Assembly (NCBI RefSeq): GCF_030269925.1 | Contig: NC_085127.1 | Location: 3,851,501 to 3,915,500 of the forward strand | DNA: 64,000 nt | Direction: 5' to 3' | Origin: Bombyx mori | Taxonomy: Eukaryota > Arthropoda > Insecta > Lepidoptera > Bombycidae | The notes under the pieces: generated by a model | What the model saw: the letters and a program-made list of their open reading frames with translations, nothing else | What the model was told of the DNA's origin: nothing | Databases searched by the model: none | In this document: positions 55,773-64,000 of the stretch, in pieces | Numbering within the stretch: position 1 is the stretch's first letter | Layout of the letters: the number at the start of each line of letters is the position of its first letter | Program-made: the position numbers and the translations under genes

Positions 55773-55876
55773 GCAGCGGCTTGGCTCTGCCCCTGGCATT
55801 GCTAAAGTCCATGGGCGACGGTAACCACTCACCATCAGGTGGGCCGTATGCTTGTCTGCCTACAAGGGCAATAATT
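55773..55876 (+). mobile_element. 3' end of LINE family 3
   Basis: GGCAGCGGCTTGGCTCTGCC, AAGTCCATGGGCGACGGTAA, CACCATCAGGTGGGCCGTAT and GGGCAATAATTATTTT. Close to 4110-4230. Confidence 0.68.
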
Positions 55877-56223
55877 ATTTTTTTTACCTAAACGTTGCTT
55901 AGTGGGAAATTTGCCCCGGGGCCAGATTCACAACTCACTAAATCAACTTTCAATAAATAACCACCTATAAAATTATTTCACCTATAAAATATATTAACAT
56001 TGTAACTCTTTTAAATCTATACGAATATATAAATCTACAGTGATTTTTACGGATGTTTAACTCAACTTTCCTCCTCCACCTTCCACCTCCTCTTGCCAGG
56101 TTAATAATAATAATACTAAAATAGCTTTATTTCATTCCACACGATTTAGATAGAGCTTAATTAATTTAGTATTTAATAATAATATTACTAAGTACCCATA
56201 ATAAATCTACAACTCATGCAATT

Positions 56224-56415
56224 TTACTGGTGATAGGACCTCTAGTGAGTCCGCACGGGTAGGTACCACCACCCCGCCTATTTCTGCCGTGAAGCAGTAA
56301 TGCGTTGCGGTTGGAAGGGTGAGGCAGCCATTGTAACTATACTGAGACCTTGGAACTTATATCTCAACTTAGCACCAGGTGGGCTGTGAGCTCGTCTACA
56401 CATCTAAAAAAAAAC
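56224..56415 (+). repeat. Bm1 SINE, truncated and internally deleted
   Basis: TACTGGTGATAGGACCTCTA, GAAGCAGTAATGCGTTGCGG, then TATCTCAACTTAGCACCAGG: about 50 bp of the body is missing here. Ends in an A run. Confidence 0.83.
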
Positions 56416-56917
56416 TCCTAATGTGGACCCCTCAGGGTAAAAGCCTCCTCCAAAAAATTCCATTTTTCCTTATCTTTAGCAGTGGTCATCCAGTCTCTTC
56501 CTGCTTTGGATACAATCTCGCAAGGTTGATAATACTAACAGTCAAATCCATCGACAACGACAGTAAAAACCAAACCTTAACTCATACAAAAAATATATAT
56601 TTAAATTTTTTTCTAATTGAACGAAACCTGCAATTAAACTAAACAGCCCCATTAACAACTTCCTAGCGTGTCAAGATCTATAAATAAACAAACAGAAAAA
56701 AAAAACACGTATTTAACGTATAATTAACAGGTTGAGCCGGTAAACAGATAATTTCAGCACATGCACACCTCGCCACGTAGACACGACCGATAAGCCGGAC
56801 CGCACGGAATAACGCAATTAATAATGTCCACATGAAAACAATTTCTGAGTAACTTCCACTATGTGAACTACCATTTGTTATTTATACAACTACAATGCTA
56901 ACGAAAAAGTCACATAC
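56416..56917. other. Stretch without a recognised gene
   Basis: No feature recognised. The 87-codon frame starting in the Bm1 tail (56379-56642) is not called. Confidence 0.45.
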
Positions 56918-57036
56918 TTTTTCTTTTTATTGCTGAGATTGGCGAGCTCACAGCCCACCTGGTGTTATGTTGTTACTGGAGCCCATAGACATCTACAACG
57001 TAAATGCGCCACCCACCTTGAGATATAAGTTTTAAG
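56918..57036 (-). repeat. Bm1 SINE, 3' part of a copy split by LINE family 4
   Basis: T-rich start, TTGCTGAGATTGGCGAGCTC, CACAGCCCACCTGGTGTTAT to AGATATAAGTTTTAAG, where the LINE tail begins. Confidence 0.83.
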
Positions 57037-57661
57037 TCAAATCAAATCAAATCAAAAAAAAATTTATTCAACATAAATGAAAGTACATACTTGTTGAACG
57101 TCAAAAGAACTACCGCCAATTCACAAGAACTAGCCTCCGTCCTGAGAAGAATTGGCAAGAAACTCAGCGGGCATGTCTTTTTTTTTTTAATAAGAAATTA
57201 TTATTTATTAATTTTTTAATATTAGATTTTTTTTAAATATGAATTTTTTACAATGAGTATTATAACGTAACAATTACTACAATATTGAAATGCGCGGAGC
57301 GAGCAACTCATTCCCACTTTGTGCAATCTTCTAGATAATCATTGACTTTATAGTAAGCTTTATTGCACAGATGTTCTTTAATAGTTTTCTTAAACCTATG
57401 TATATGTAGGTTCTGAACATCTTGTGGGATTTTGTTGTACAGGCGCACAGACAAACACCCGAATGAATTTCGTATCTTATGTAACCTACTCATCGGCACA
57501 ACAAGTTTGTGTTTGTTCCTAGTATTTCTATTATGTATGTCCGACTTTTTAAGAAACTTCTCAATATGTTTACGAACATACATCAAATTTTCAAAAATGT
57601 ACTGGGATGGCATAGTGAGAACTTTAATTTCTTTAAATTTCTCCCTCAGGAGGTCAGGGAG
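57037..57661 (-). mobile_element. LINE family 4, 5'-truncated, inserted in Bm1
   Basis: The left edge is a microsatellite tail of AATCA units (57037-57056) with an A run, then TTATTCAACATAAATGAAAG. The 3' UTR includes GAAACTCAGCGGGCATGTC, the hairpin-loop module shared with jockey families. Coding follows at 57308-57613. Bm1 sequence resumes directly at 57662; only AAG is repeated at the junction. Confidence 0.78.
57308..57613 (-). pseudogene. C-terminal end of LINE family 4 ORF
   Basis: 101 open codons ending in a stop at 57308. They contain NTRNKHKLVVPMSRLHKIRN, SFGCLSVRLYNKIPQDVQNL and FKKTIKEHLCNKAYYKVNDY, a C-terminal pattern common in insect LINE reverse transcriptases. The first ATG lies within the truncated region and is not a true start. 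No catalytic domain remains. Confidence 0.72.
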
Positions 57662-57790
57662 AAGGTCTCAAGTATAGTTACAACGGCTGCCCCACCCTTC
57701 AAACCGAAACGCATTACTGCTTCACGGAAAATTATAAGCAGGGCGGTGGTACCTACCCGCGCGGACTCACAAAAAGTCTTACCACCAGTA
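57662..57790 (-). repeat. Bm1 SINE, remaining part of the split copy
   Basis: AAGGTCTCAAGTATAGTTAC, GAAACGCATTACTGCTTCAC, GGTGGTACCTACCCGCGCGG and CTTACCACCAGTAA. No head. Eight extra bases near 57727 (AAATTATA). Confidence 0.83.
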
Positions 57791-58031
57791 AATGTTACTG
57801 GTACCACCAATACCACCAGTTTGCACTGCTGTCGAATTGGGTCTTCAAAATTCGCTTTGCATCTCACAGACCTTAATTTAAATGTGAAAATCGCATATAT
57901 TTTATGTAGCGATTCTGTCAGAAGTTATCAATTAAAAGCTGCACAAAGAAATAACGACACGAAAAGTTTTAAAGTCACGAGGTCTTTGTTTACTTGTAAT
58001 AATATTATGTGTTATCGTTCGCTAACCAAAA

Positions 58032-58195
58032 ACGTGCGGTGGTAGATTCTGCGAAGCACTGCTCTTGCTAGGGTCAGTGTTAGCAACGTTGTCAAACTTG
58101 AGCAACGTGAGCTCACCTACATGTTAGAGTTACGATAACAAAGCCTCTCAAGGCTCATCATCATCATCACCATCATCAGCTTAGGTAGAAAAAAA
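58032..58195 (+). mobile_element. LINE 3' UTR, family 2 (first of two in tandem)
   Basis: GGTGGTAGATTCTGCGAAGC, ACTGCTCTTGCTAGGGTCAG, GTGAGCTCACCTACATG, a CATCATCATCATCACCATCA run and TTAGGTAGAAAAAAAA. Confidence 0.65.
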
Positions 58196-58196
58196 A

Positions 58197-58399
58197 GTGT
58201 AGCATCCTCAGAGACAGTCCATTGAGTTTCTCGCCGGATCTTCTCAGTGGGTCGCGTTTCTGATCCGGTGATAGGTTCTGCGAAGCACTGCTCTTACTAG
58301 GGCTAGGAACACCCTCAGATTAGAGTTCCGTGAGCTCACCTACTCGTCCGGTTACGCTGACAATGCCCTATAGTTTATCAGTATAGGTAGAAAAAGAAA
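58197..58399 (+). mobile_element. LINE 3' UTR, family 2 (second of two in tandem)
   Basis: GTCCATTGAGTTTCTCGCCG, GATCTTCTCAGTGGGTCGCG, GTTCTGCGAAGCACTGCTCT and CAGTATAGGTAGAAAAAG. Confidence 0.65.
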
Positions 58400-58654
58400 A
58401 ACGTAGTAGGGGACACGGCCATCGATACAGCCATTAACTAATACAAGTTAAATACATTTTCGAATACCTCGTGAATATTTGCATTTAAAAACTAACTAGA
58501 CTTAGTCGCTTATTTACCTTTACATTGTAATTCCATTGAAACGGCACAAAAATGAAACTCGAACAACAGATTAAGTTTTTATTTATATTTTAAATAAGCA
58601 ATAATCGAGTTGAACTAATCGATTTAGTCGCCTGACGTGCAAACAGTAACCATC

Positions 58655-59200
58655 TTCTTTTTCTCCACCTTATCCCCCACTGGGTGGGGTCGGCACAGCA
58701 TATTTTTCTCTTCCATTCTCTTTCAAGCCTTATTTTGTGTACCTCGTAATGTGGGGACCATACTTGAGAGCAATACTCCAATATACTGCGAACCAATGAA
58801 TTAAATAACAAAATCTTAGTTTTCGGATGTTTAAATTGTTTGATATTTCTAGCTATGAAACCACACATCTCTTCTATCAGCCGTCATCTAAACACTCACT
58901 CCTCTCCCTCATATCGTCATTCACACACTTCATCCATGTCTTCTTTGCATCGACCTCTTCCCCGTCTACCTTGCACTACCATTTCCATACATCTCCTAGT
59001 CACATGCATCCTCTCTCTACGCATCACATGTCCATACCACGCTAACCGTCCGTTCCTTAATTTGTTGCTTACCGGGGCTACTTTCACACTTCCTCTGATA
59101 TACTCATTCTTTATCTTGTCCATTCTTGTCACTCCACACATCCATCTCAACATTCGCATCTCTGCCGCATGCATGCACGTGCAAACAGTAACCAAGGGAA
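58655..59200 (-). pseudogene. RTE-clade LINE C-terminus with a foreign LINE segment inside
   Basis: 59195-58917 encodes the RTE-clade C-terminal part: LRWMCGVTRMDKIKNEYIRG, RLAWYGHVMRRERMHVTRRC and GRRGRGR. The final RTE residues EWKRKICCADPTQWG appear only at about 58723-58680. Between them (about 58725-58866) lies an in-frame segment of a different LINE type, IARNIKQFKHPKTKILLFNS and LVRSILEYCSQVWSPHY, a reverse-transcriptase end motif of CR1/jockey-like elements. The inserted segment has no poly(A) tail. Frameshifts make the whole non-functional. Confidence 0.65.
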
Positions 59201-59214
59201 GCGTTTTTTTTTTA

Positions 59215-59310
59215 ATTCGACGTTTTAATGTGGGTCGAAAATCATGTTCAAAAATTCCGTTACATACTAACATACATACGTCTGAAGCCAATAAAAGCGT
59301 ATTAAAAAGG
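59215..59310 (+). repeat. 3' part of the AT-rich dispersed repeat
   Basis: AAAATCATGTTCAAAAATTC, CATACATACGTCTGAAGCCA and ATAAAAGCGTATTAAAAAGG, matching the ends at 44765 and 54650. Confidence 0.6.
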
Positions 59311-59320
59311 AATTCGTCAT

Positions 59321-59657
59321 TGCCCTAAAGCTACAAGAAATTCTAGAACGCTTTCACTAAAATTATGAAATTGTTATAATAAAAAAAGCTCCACGCACCA
59401 TAAAGCTCTATAAGAGTGGCGTTAACAACGTTTATGTCCTCCATAAAGGCCTCAAGGTTTTTATAAGTGTGCTGTAAATAAGAATATTTCAATGTTACGC
59501 CGTAGAAACGTAATTAGGTCAAGAGAATATATTGCGGTTTATTTTGTTTGCGTGCTACGGTATGCGTGCTCTCAGCCCAGTTGATGTTAAGCCTGTGGCG
59601 GATTGTAGGTATGCGTTACCCGCCACTCCGCTTACTTAATACAGCGATAAAGGCATT
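59321..59657. other. Stretch without a recognised gene
   Basis: Nothing recognised. Confidence 0.45.
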
Positions 59658-59913
59658 TACTGGTGGTAGGACCTCTTGGGATTCCGCACGGGTAGGTACC
59701 ACCACCCCGCCTATTTCCGCCGTGAAGCAGTAATGCGTTTCGGTTCGAAGGGTGGGGTAGCCGTTGAAACTATACTGAGATCTTAGAACTTATATCTCAA
59801 GGTGGGTGGCGCACTTACGTTGTAGATGTTTAAGGGGCTCCAGTAACCACTTAACACCAGGTGGGCTGTGAGCTCGTCCACCCATCTACGCAATAAAAAA
59901 AATAAAAAAAAAA
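59658..59913 (+). repeat. Bm1 SINE, 5'-truncated
   Basis: TACTGGTGGTAGGACCTCTT to GTGAGCTCGTCCACCCATCT and an A-rich tail of about 25 bases. Few differences from the consensus-like copies. Confidence 0.88.
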
Positions 59914-59992
59914 GAAAGCCGGCCACAAACTAAGCCCTTTCAAAATCGTCCTCCGAATGTTTAATTGTATTTGATGTTATGAAATTAACTTC

Positions 59993-59998
<6 letters not shown>

Positions 59999-60025
<27 letters not shown>

Positions 60026-60110
60026 ACAGCCCACAGTCGTCCACTGCTGGACATAGGCTTTTCCCAATCCACACCACTGAGCCCGGTCTACGTCAAATAT
60101 GACAGTATAA
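59999..60110 (-). mobile_element. RTE-clade LINE 3' tail
   Basis: A (CAT)n run of about ten units at 59997-60026, followed by CAGCCCACAGTCGTCCACTG and CTGGACATAGGC. This is the reverse of the CCTATGTTCAGCAGTGGAC...(ATG)n ending at 49520-49574. Confidence 0.65.
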
Positions 60111-60428
60111 ATGTTCTTCGTAATTATGGGGTAAATTGATCCGAAAAACAGATACCTACCCGGGCTAACAACATATAACTCAAAACGCAGCAATTATACC
60201 TTAGCTAGTATGCCTAAGTATACTAGGTGTGGTTGATTATATTATATATTATTATATTATTGATCTTATAATAGCATCCTTATAATATTTTTTTATAATA
60301 ATTTAGCTGTTTTTTAAGGATATAGGTAGACTATAATTTTTAACACAATGTTGAAGGAATAGGTGTAATATTATCGTTAAGCTCGCTTATAGTGTTGAAT
60401 TAAAAGTGAGTTTTGAGAAGAAGAACCT

Positions 60429-60709
60429 TTACTGGTGGTAGGACCTCTTGTGAGTCTGCACGGGTAGGTACCACCACCCTGCCTATTTCTGCCGTGAACG
60501 CAGATCATAGAAACACAATGATCTGTGGCCGTGAAGCAGTAATGCGTTTCGGTTTGAAGGGTGGGGCAGCCGTTGTAACTATACTGAGACCTTAGAACTT
60601 ATCTCAAGGTGGGTGGCGCATTTACGTTATAGATGTCTATAGGCTCCAGTAACCACTTAACACCAGGTGGGCTGCGAGCTCGTCCACTCATCTAAGCAAT
60701 AAAAAAAAA
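60429..60709 (+). repeat. Bm1 SINE, 5'-truncated, carrying a 29-bp insertion
   Basis: TACTGGTGGTAGGACCTCTT through GCCGTGAA, then a 29-bp palindromic insert (60499-60527), a second GCCGTGAA, and the rest of the SINE to its A tail. Confidence 0.88.
60499..60527. mobile_element. 29-bp palindromic insert with 8-bp target duplication
   Basis: CGCAGATCAT at the left and ATGATCTGTG at the right are 10-base inverted ends with one mismatch, separated by only 9 bases. GCCGTGAA is duplicated on both sides (60491-60498, 60528-60535). Every other Bm1 here has a single copy. Eight-base duplications are typical of hAT transposases, so this may be an extremely shortened hAT element; the superfamily is inferred. 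Confidence 0.6.
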
Positions 60710-60712
60710 GAT

Positions 60713-60944
60713 AAGCTTAAGCGCCGCATGAAGAAGTGCGAGATTGACCTTTTGAAACAGCCCTTCGGCGACCGGAATGAAGGTCTTTCGTGTAAGCCAG
60801 AATCAAAGACTTTGAGGAGAAACACTTCTCTGGAGCAAATGCTTGATGCGATGAACTACAACCTACGACCTCCTTCTGTTATCTCTTGCAACGTTGTGCC
60901 ACAATTGTGCGCCAACGTTTAGGAAATGCCGCATTGTGCTATCT
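60713..60944 (+). other. Unrecognised 64-codon frame and tandem repeat unit
   Basis: An ATG frame at 60728-60922 (start MKKCEIDLLKQPFGDRNEGL) lies between two Bm1 copies. No family recognised; it may be a relic of coding sequence. Its end overlaps a 48-base unit (60880-60927, TATCTCTTGCAACGTTGTGC...) that is repeated with four changes at 61198-61245, beyond the next Bm1. Confidence 0.35.
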
Positions 60945-61196
60945 TTTCTTTTCTTTTTTTATTGCTTAGATGGGTGAACGAGCTCACAGCCCACCTGGTG
61001 TTAAGTGGTTACTGGAGCCCATAGACATCTACAATGTAAATGCGCCACCCACCTTCAGATATAAGTTCTAAGGTCTCAGTATAGTTACAACGGCTACCCC
61101 ACCCTTCAAACCGAAACGCATTACTGCTTCACGGCAGAAATAGGCGGGGTGGTGGTACCTACCCGTGCGGGCTCACAAGAGGTCCTACCACCAGTC
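60945..61196 (-). repeat. Bm1 SINE, 5'-truncated, inserted into a tandem repeat
   Basis: T-rich start, ATTGCTTAGATGGGTGAACG, GAGCTCACAGCCCACCTGGT to CCTACCACCAGT. CTATCT flanks it on both sides (60939-60944, 61197-61202), a likely target duplication. Confidence 0.87.
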
Positions 61197-61246
61197 CTAT
61201 CTCTTGCAACGTTGTGCCACTATTATGCGCCAATGCTTAGGAAATT

Positions 61247-61870
61247 TATCTTTACACATATTCAAGTGCCGTGAAAGTGATGTAAAATTACTCGGTAAAA
61301 TGACACGCAACGTTGAAATAGAGCCATGATGTTCCTATAATTCTCGCATCCGAAAAGTAGCACATAGGGATTTAAAGAGATCACACGTTCTCTGACCCTT
61401 AGTACTTCACACGTAGCCCTTTCTTTAGGAAAAGATAAAAGAAAAACCGTATCCCTCTAGCCCTCGGGCGGTGGAAGATCGCAGCCCCGGCGGATCTTTT
61501 GCGAGATTCGAATATCAAAAATACGGTTTTCTATTTGACAAAGAAGTTTGTTTTATAAGCGCACTGACTTTCCGAATAATATTTGTAGCTTAACTGTAAA
61601 TAGTCTGCAATTCAAATATTACCTAATATGATCTTCTAAGCGCCATTTATGTTATGACCAATTAATACAACAGAGTTGTGTAAATTCGGATTTATTTGCA
61701 TTTCTCATTTTCACTTTGATGTTCAAAAATTGAACATCAACAATTTTTGTAGTCAGTAGACGTGAGACGTATGATTCCGTAAGAGAATTCCGTAGATATG
61801 GCGCGATGAAGACAAAAAAATGTCACGCTATGACATGTGCATCATCATACAAGGCTTGCGAAGATTATTC
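61247..61870. other. Stretch without a recognised gene
   Basis: A GC-richer patch at 61455-61510 (CCCTCGGGCGGTGGAAGATC) is unassigned. Nothing else recognised. Confidence 0.45.
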
Positions 61871-61876
61871 AGCTGT

Positions 61877-61972
61877 AGACAGCAACTTGGCTGTGCTTTT
61901 GGTATTGATGTCCAAAACGTACACTCATCAAGAGATGAGCCATATGATCGTTAGCTTACAAAGATCATAAAA
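61877..61972 (+). mobile_element. Old 3' end of LINE family 3
   Basis: GACAGCAACTTGGCTGTGCT, TGATGTCCAAAACG, GAGATGAGCCATATGATCG and GATCATAAAAAA are diverged forms of the words at 9590-9705. Confidence 0.45.
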
Positions 61973-62107
61973 AATGCCGCCCTCCAAATACACAGAATAG
62001 CAACCGAGGATCTCTCCTTGGTTACTAAAGTCGATAGTTATTTTTCGTGTTAATGGCTGAGTTGGGTCAAAATACTCTTGGGCCACTGAGAACTGTAGTA
62101 AGTCATG

Positions 62108-62430
62108 CACAGAATGTTTTTTTCCTTCTTTTTTTACCTACTCTAGTAACCTCGAGGGATTATTCTAAATTCGCCGAATTAGTAGGTGAGTTCACGGGAC
62201 TCAAACCTGATGACGTTGCTAACACTAACAGCAGTCCTTCGCAGAATCTTCCACCGGATCGGAAACGCGACCCACTGAGAAGATTCAGCAAGAAACTCAG
62301 TGGGCTGTGTCTGTGGGTTAATTTACTTGCCGAGCCTTTCTTCGCAAGCGACGGGTTTGACGAGAACGGTGACCGGTGCTTTAGTTACCTGAAAGCACCG
62401 TTAGTGGATCGGGAGGATCCGATCTAAGCG
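62108..62430 (-). pseudogene. Jockey-clade LINE family 2: 3' UTR and ORF2 C-terminus
   Basis: The plus strand shows T-rich tail, GTAGGTGAGTTCACGGGACT, CAGAATCTTCCACCGGATCG, a perfect hairpin (CCCACTGAG 62271-62279 with CTCAGTGGG 62296-62304), then the basic C-terminal coding tail up to GTGGATCGGGAGGATCCGAT. The plus-strand open frame here is a shadow. Confidence 0.72.
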
Positions 62431-62586
62431 AATGATAATATAATGTATTATCTGGATTCGATATGATTAGTGTAAGAGATATATCTCTTCCCACTTCTGC
62501 AAAGGTATCTGATTCCGAATCAAGTAATATTTTGTAGGTATGTTATCTCGCAGTTAGGGACATAAATGTCTGCTTCTGATATAATT

Positions 62587-62858
62587 TTTTTTTTTTTTTT
62601 TTTTTTTTTTCGGGTGGTAATCCTCATGGACTACCTCCGCCTGGGGAAAGCGGAGGGGCGTGCCGGACTCCTACCGGCTAAAACCACCCCGGTGTCCACC
62701 CACACGTGCGCGCAGGGCCGCGGGAATCCAAATTCTTCCGCAGCCCCACACCAGTGCTGGCCCGGTCTGTCCAGGCCTCGTCTCCTGCACGGGGTAGTGA
62801 GGCGTTCAGCTACTCCGTGCATCGCCTCAGAGGCACGCGCCGACACCCGCACGCGCCA
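62587..62858 (-). mobile_element. R1-clade LINE 3' UTR, 5'-truncated
   Basis: A 24-base T run, then GC-rich sequence. On the minus strand it ends GGTTTTAG, CGGCACGCCCCTCCGC, CCCCAGGCGGAGG, GGATTACCACCCG and poly(A). This follows the layout of the copy A 3' end (GGTTTTAGTC...CGCCC...CCCCAGGGGAGGGCGG...). GCCTCCGC-type arms could form a hairpin. No certain target duplication. Confidence 0.6.
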
Positions 62859-62869
62859 TAACTATAGAT

Positions 62870-63337
62870 TTCTTGTTCCAAATAAATAGGAAATATTTTT
62901 GGCTTGATTACATTCCGCTAAAATTATTGGCAAATGAAAAAATTGGTTAGGATACTCTTTAGGTTGGACACAAATAAATTCGTACAAATGACTATTTACT
63001 TGTACGTTCAAAGTCTCTGATATTTTTAAGGTATACATATCATTAACTTAATAAGTTATTTATTTTATAATGAAAACGAGAAAAAATATGTCGAACGCTT
63101 TTTGATTATTCAATCGAACAAAATCGAGCGCCAGTTCAATCTATATTTCATGTGGAACATACTGCACATGCTCGACTGAACAGCTGATGCGAGAGTATTT
63201 AAAGGCGATGAATTAACGAAGATACCTAAATAAATTGATGAAGACTGATTCAGCTGAATACACCCAAAGATCAAACGACTTAATCAACTAGTGCTGACGA
63301 TCTTAGCATCGCTGAAATATCAAATCACCAGATCTGA
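62870..63337. other. Stretch without a recognised gene
   Basis: AT-rich; nothing recognised. Confidence 0.45.
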
Positions 63338-63784
63338 ACACATCTTGGCCTAAAGGTTGAGACACCCGTTGCACTCGTATCGAGCAAAGCCAGTGTGTTC
63401 GAATCCCACAGGCGAGTACCAAATTCCGTAATGAAATACGTACTTAATTTTAATAAATGTTAGCGAATGACTTCCACGGTGAAGGAATAGCATCGTGAAA
63501 TAAAAATCATACGGCACAAATTATAATTTGCGTTATGACTAATGGTAGGGCGTTTTATGAGCCCGCACGGGTATGTACCACCAACCTGCCTGTTTCTGCC
63601 GTCAATTAGTAATGCGTTTCGGTTTGAAGGGTGGGGCAGTCGTTATACTGTAAAAACTGAGACCTTAGAGCTATTATCTCAAGGAGGTGGCATTTACGTT
63701 GTAGTGGTCTATGGGCTCCGGTAATCACTTAATCCACCATCAGGTGGGCTGTGAGCTCGTTCACCCACCTAAACAATAAAAAAA
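63338..63784 (+). repeat. Bm1 SINE, full length, diverged
   Basis: The head has CATCTTGGCCTAAAGGTTGA and the B-box-like GTGTGTTCGAATCCC; the middle has GACTTCCACGGTGAAGGAAT; the body runs to CAGGTGGGCTGTGAGCTCGT and an A tail. Confidence 0.85.
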
Positions 63785-63905
63785 GACAATTCCAATCATC
63801 GTGGCTAAGATGCTCGACAACGAAGAGTCCTGAAAGGCGATGATCGACTCCTACCAGTCCACCATCTCGCAGAAAGAGTAGATGGGTGTGAAAGGCAACT
63901 TTACT
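63785..63905 (+). pseudogene. C-terminal remnant of an R1-clade LINE
   Basis: Reads PIIVAKMLDNEES, a stop, KAMIDSYQSTISQKE and a stop: a decayed version of 23819-23925 (VAAKLLGNDESWKTMLDSYH). In both places a Bm1 tail lies just upstream. Confidence 0.55.
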
Positions 63906-63930
63906 CTCTCACCGAAGACTGACGCACAGC

Positions 63931-64000
63931 TGCCTATTTCTGTCGCGAAAGAGTAGTGCGTTTCGGTTTGAAAGACGGCGTAATCGGAACGGTAGGGGTT
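63931..64000 (+). repeat. Bm1 fragment cut by the window end
   Basis: CTGCCTATTTCTGTCGCGAA, AGAGTAGTGCGTTTCGGTTT and GAAAGACGGCGTAATCGG resemble the SINE body. The copy begins within the body and continues past 64000. Confidence 0.6.

Noticed and set aside
60000..60026. The CAT repeat as a CRISPR-like or functional array.
   Set aside because: It is a simple trinucleotide run at the end of an RTE-clade LINE; no spacer structure is present.
62047..62427. A 126-codon plus-strand frame.
   Set aside because: It covers the reversed 3' UTR and C-terminal coding end of a jockey-clade LINE.
1..64000. LTR retrotransposons or endogenous viral sequences.
   Set aside because: No paired long terminal repeats, no gag-pol-env type frames and no protease/integrase motifs were seen.

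Overview
This window looks like lepidopteran, probably silkworm (Bombyx) DNA. More than a dozen copies of a tRNA-headed SINE that I recognise as Bm1 are scattered over both strands, together with DD37D (maT-like) mariners, jockey-, R1- and RTE-clade LINE pieces, and short AT-rich repeats with Helitron-type ends. No host gene could be recognised with confidence. All convincing coding sequence belongs to transposable elements, so the window is best read as intergenic or large-intron DNA built by repeated, nested insertion.

Layout. 1-6.5 kb: Helitron-like repeats, one Bm1, a 3' piece of a LINE, a 30-bp inverted repeat. 6.5-7.8, 13.3-14.6 and 37.1-38.4 kb: three near-identical maT-like transposons on the minus strand, all with a damaged transposase; the third is nearly open. 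17.2-22.4 kb: the centrepiece, a complete jockey-clade LINE with 9-bp target duplications, an Inr/DPE-like start, 5' UTR tandem repeats, an intact gag-like ORF1, an intact endonuclease/reverse transcriptase ORF2 in the same frame, a 3' UTR hairpin and a poly(A) tail. 23-28 kb: Bm1 copies and LINE 3' ends. 29.8-32.6 kb: an R1-clade LINE inserted inside a Bm1. 33-38.6 kb: RTE and other LINE ends, Helitron-like repeats, the third mariner. 38.8-40.6 kb: a second, minus-strand R1-clade LINE with a C-terminal CCHC motif. 41-47 kb: Bm1 copies, LINE ends and a 201-bp MITE with 22-bp terminal repeats. 47.6-48.4 kb: a 5'-truncated young copy of the jockey LINE. 48.9-64 kb: RTE pieces, Bm1 copies (one split by a LINE, one carrying a 29-bp palindrome with an 8-bp duplication), more LINE ends and R1-clade remnants.

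How the parts relate. ORF1 (RNA binding) and ORF2 (nicking and reverse transcription) of the jockey element together give a LINE that appears able to move itself; the 48 kb copy is a 5'-truncated product of the same family. Bm1 has no protein and must borrow LINE machinery. A 3' UTR hairpin recurs in several LINE families here and its stem shows a paired base change between families, which suggests an RNA structure kept for reverse-transcriptase recognition. Family names beyond clade level are from memory, without any database search.
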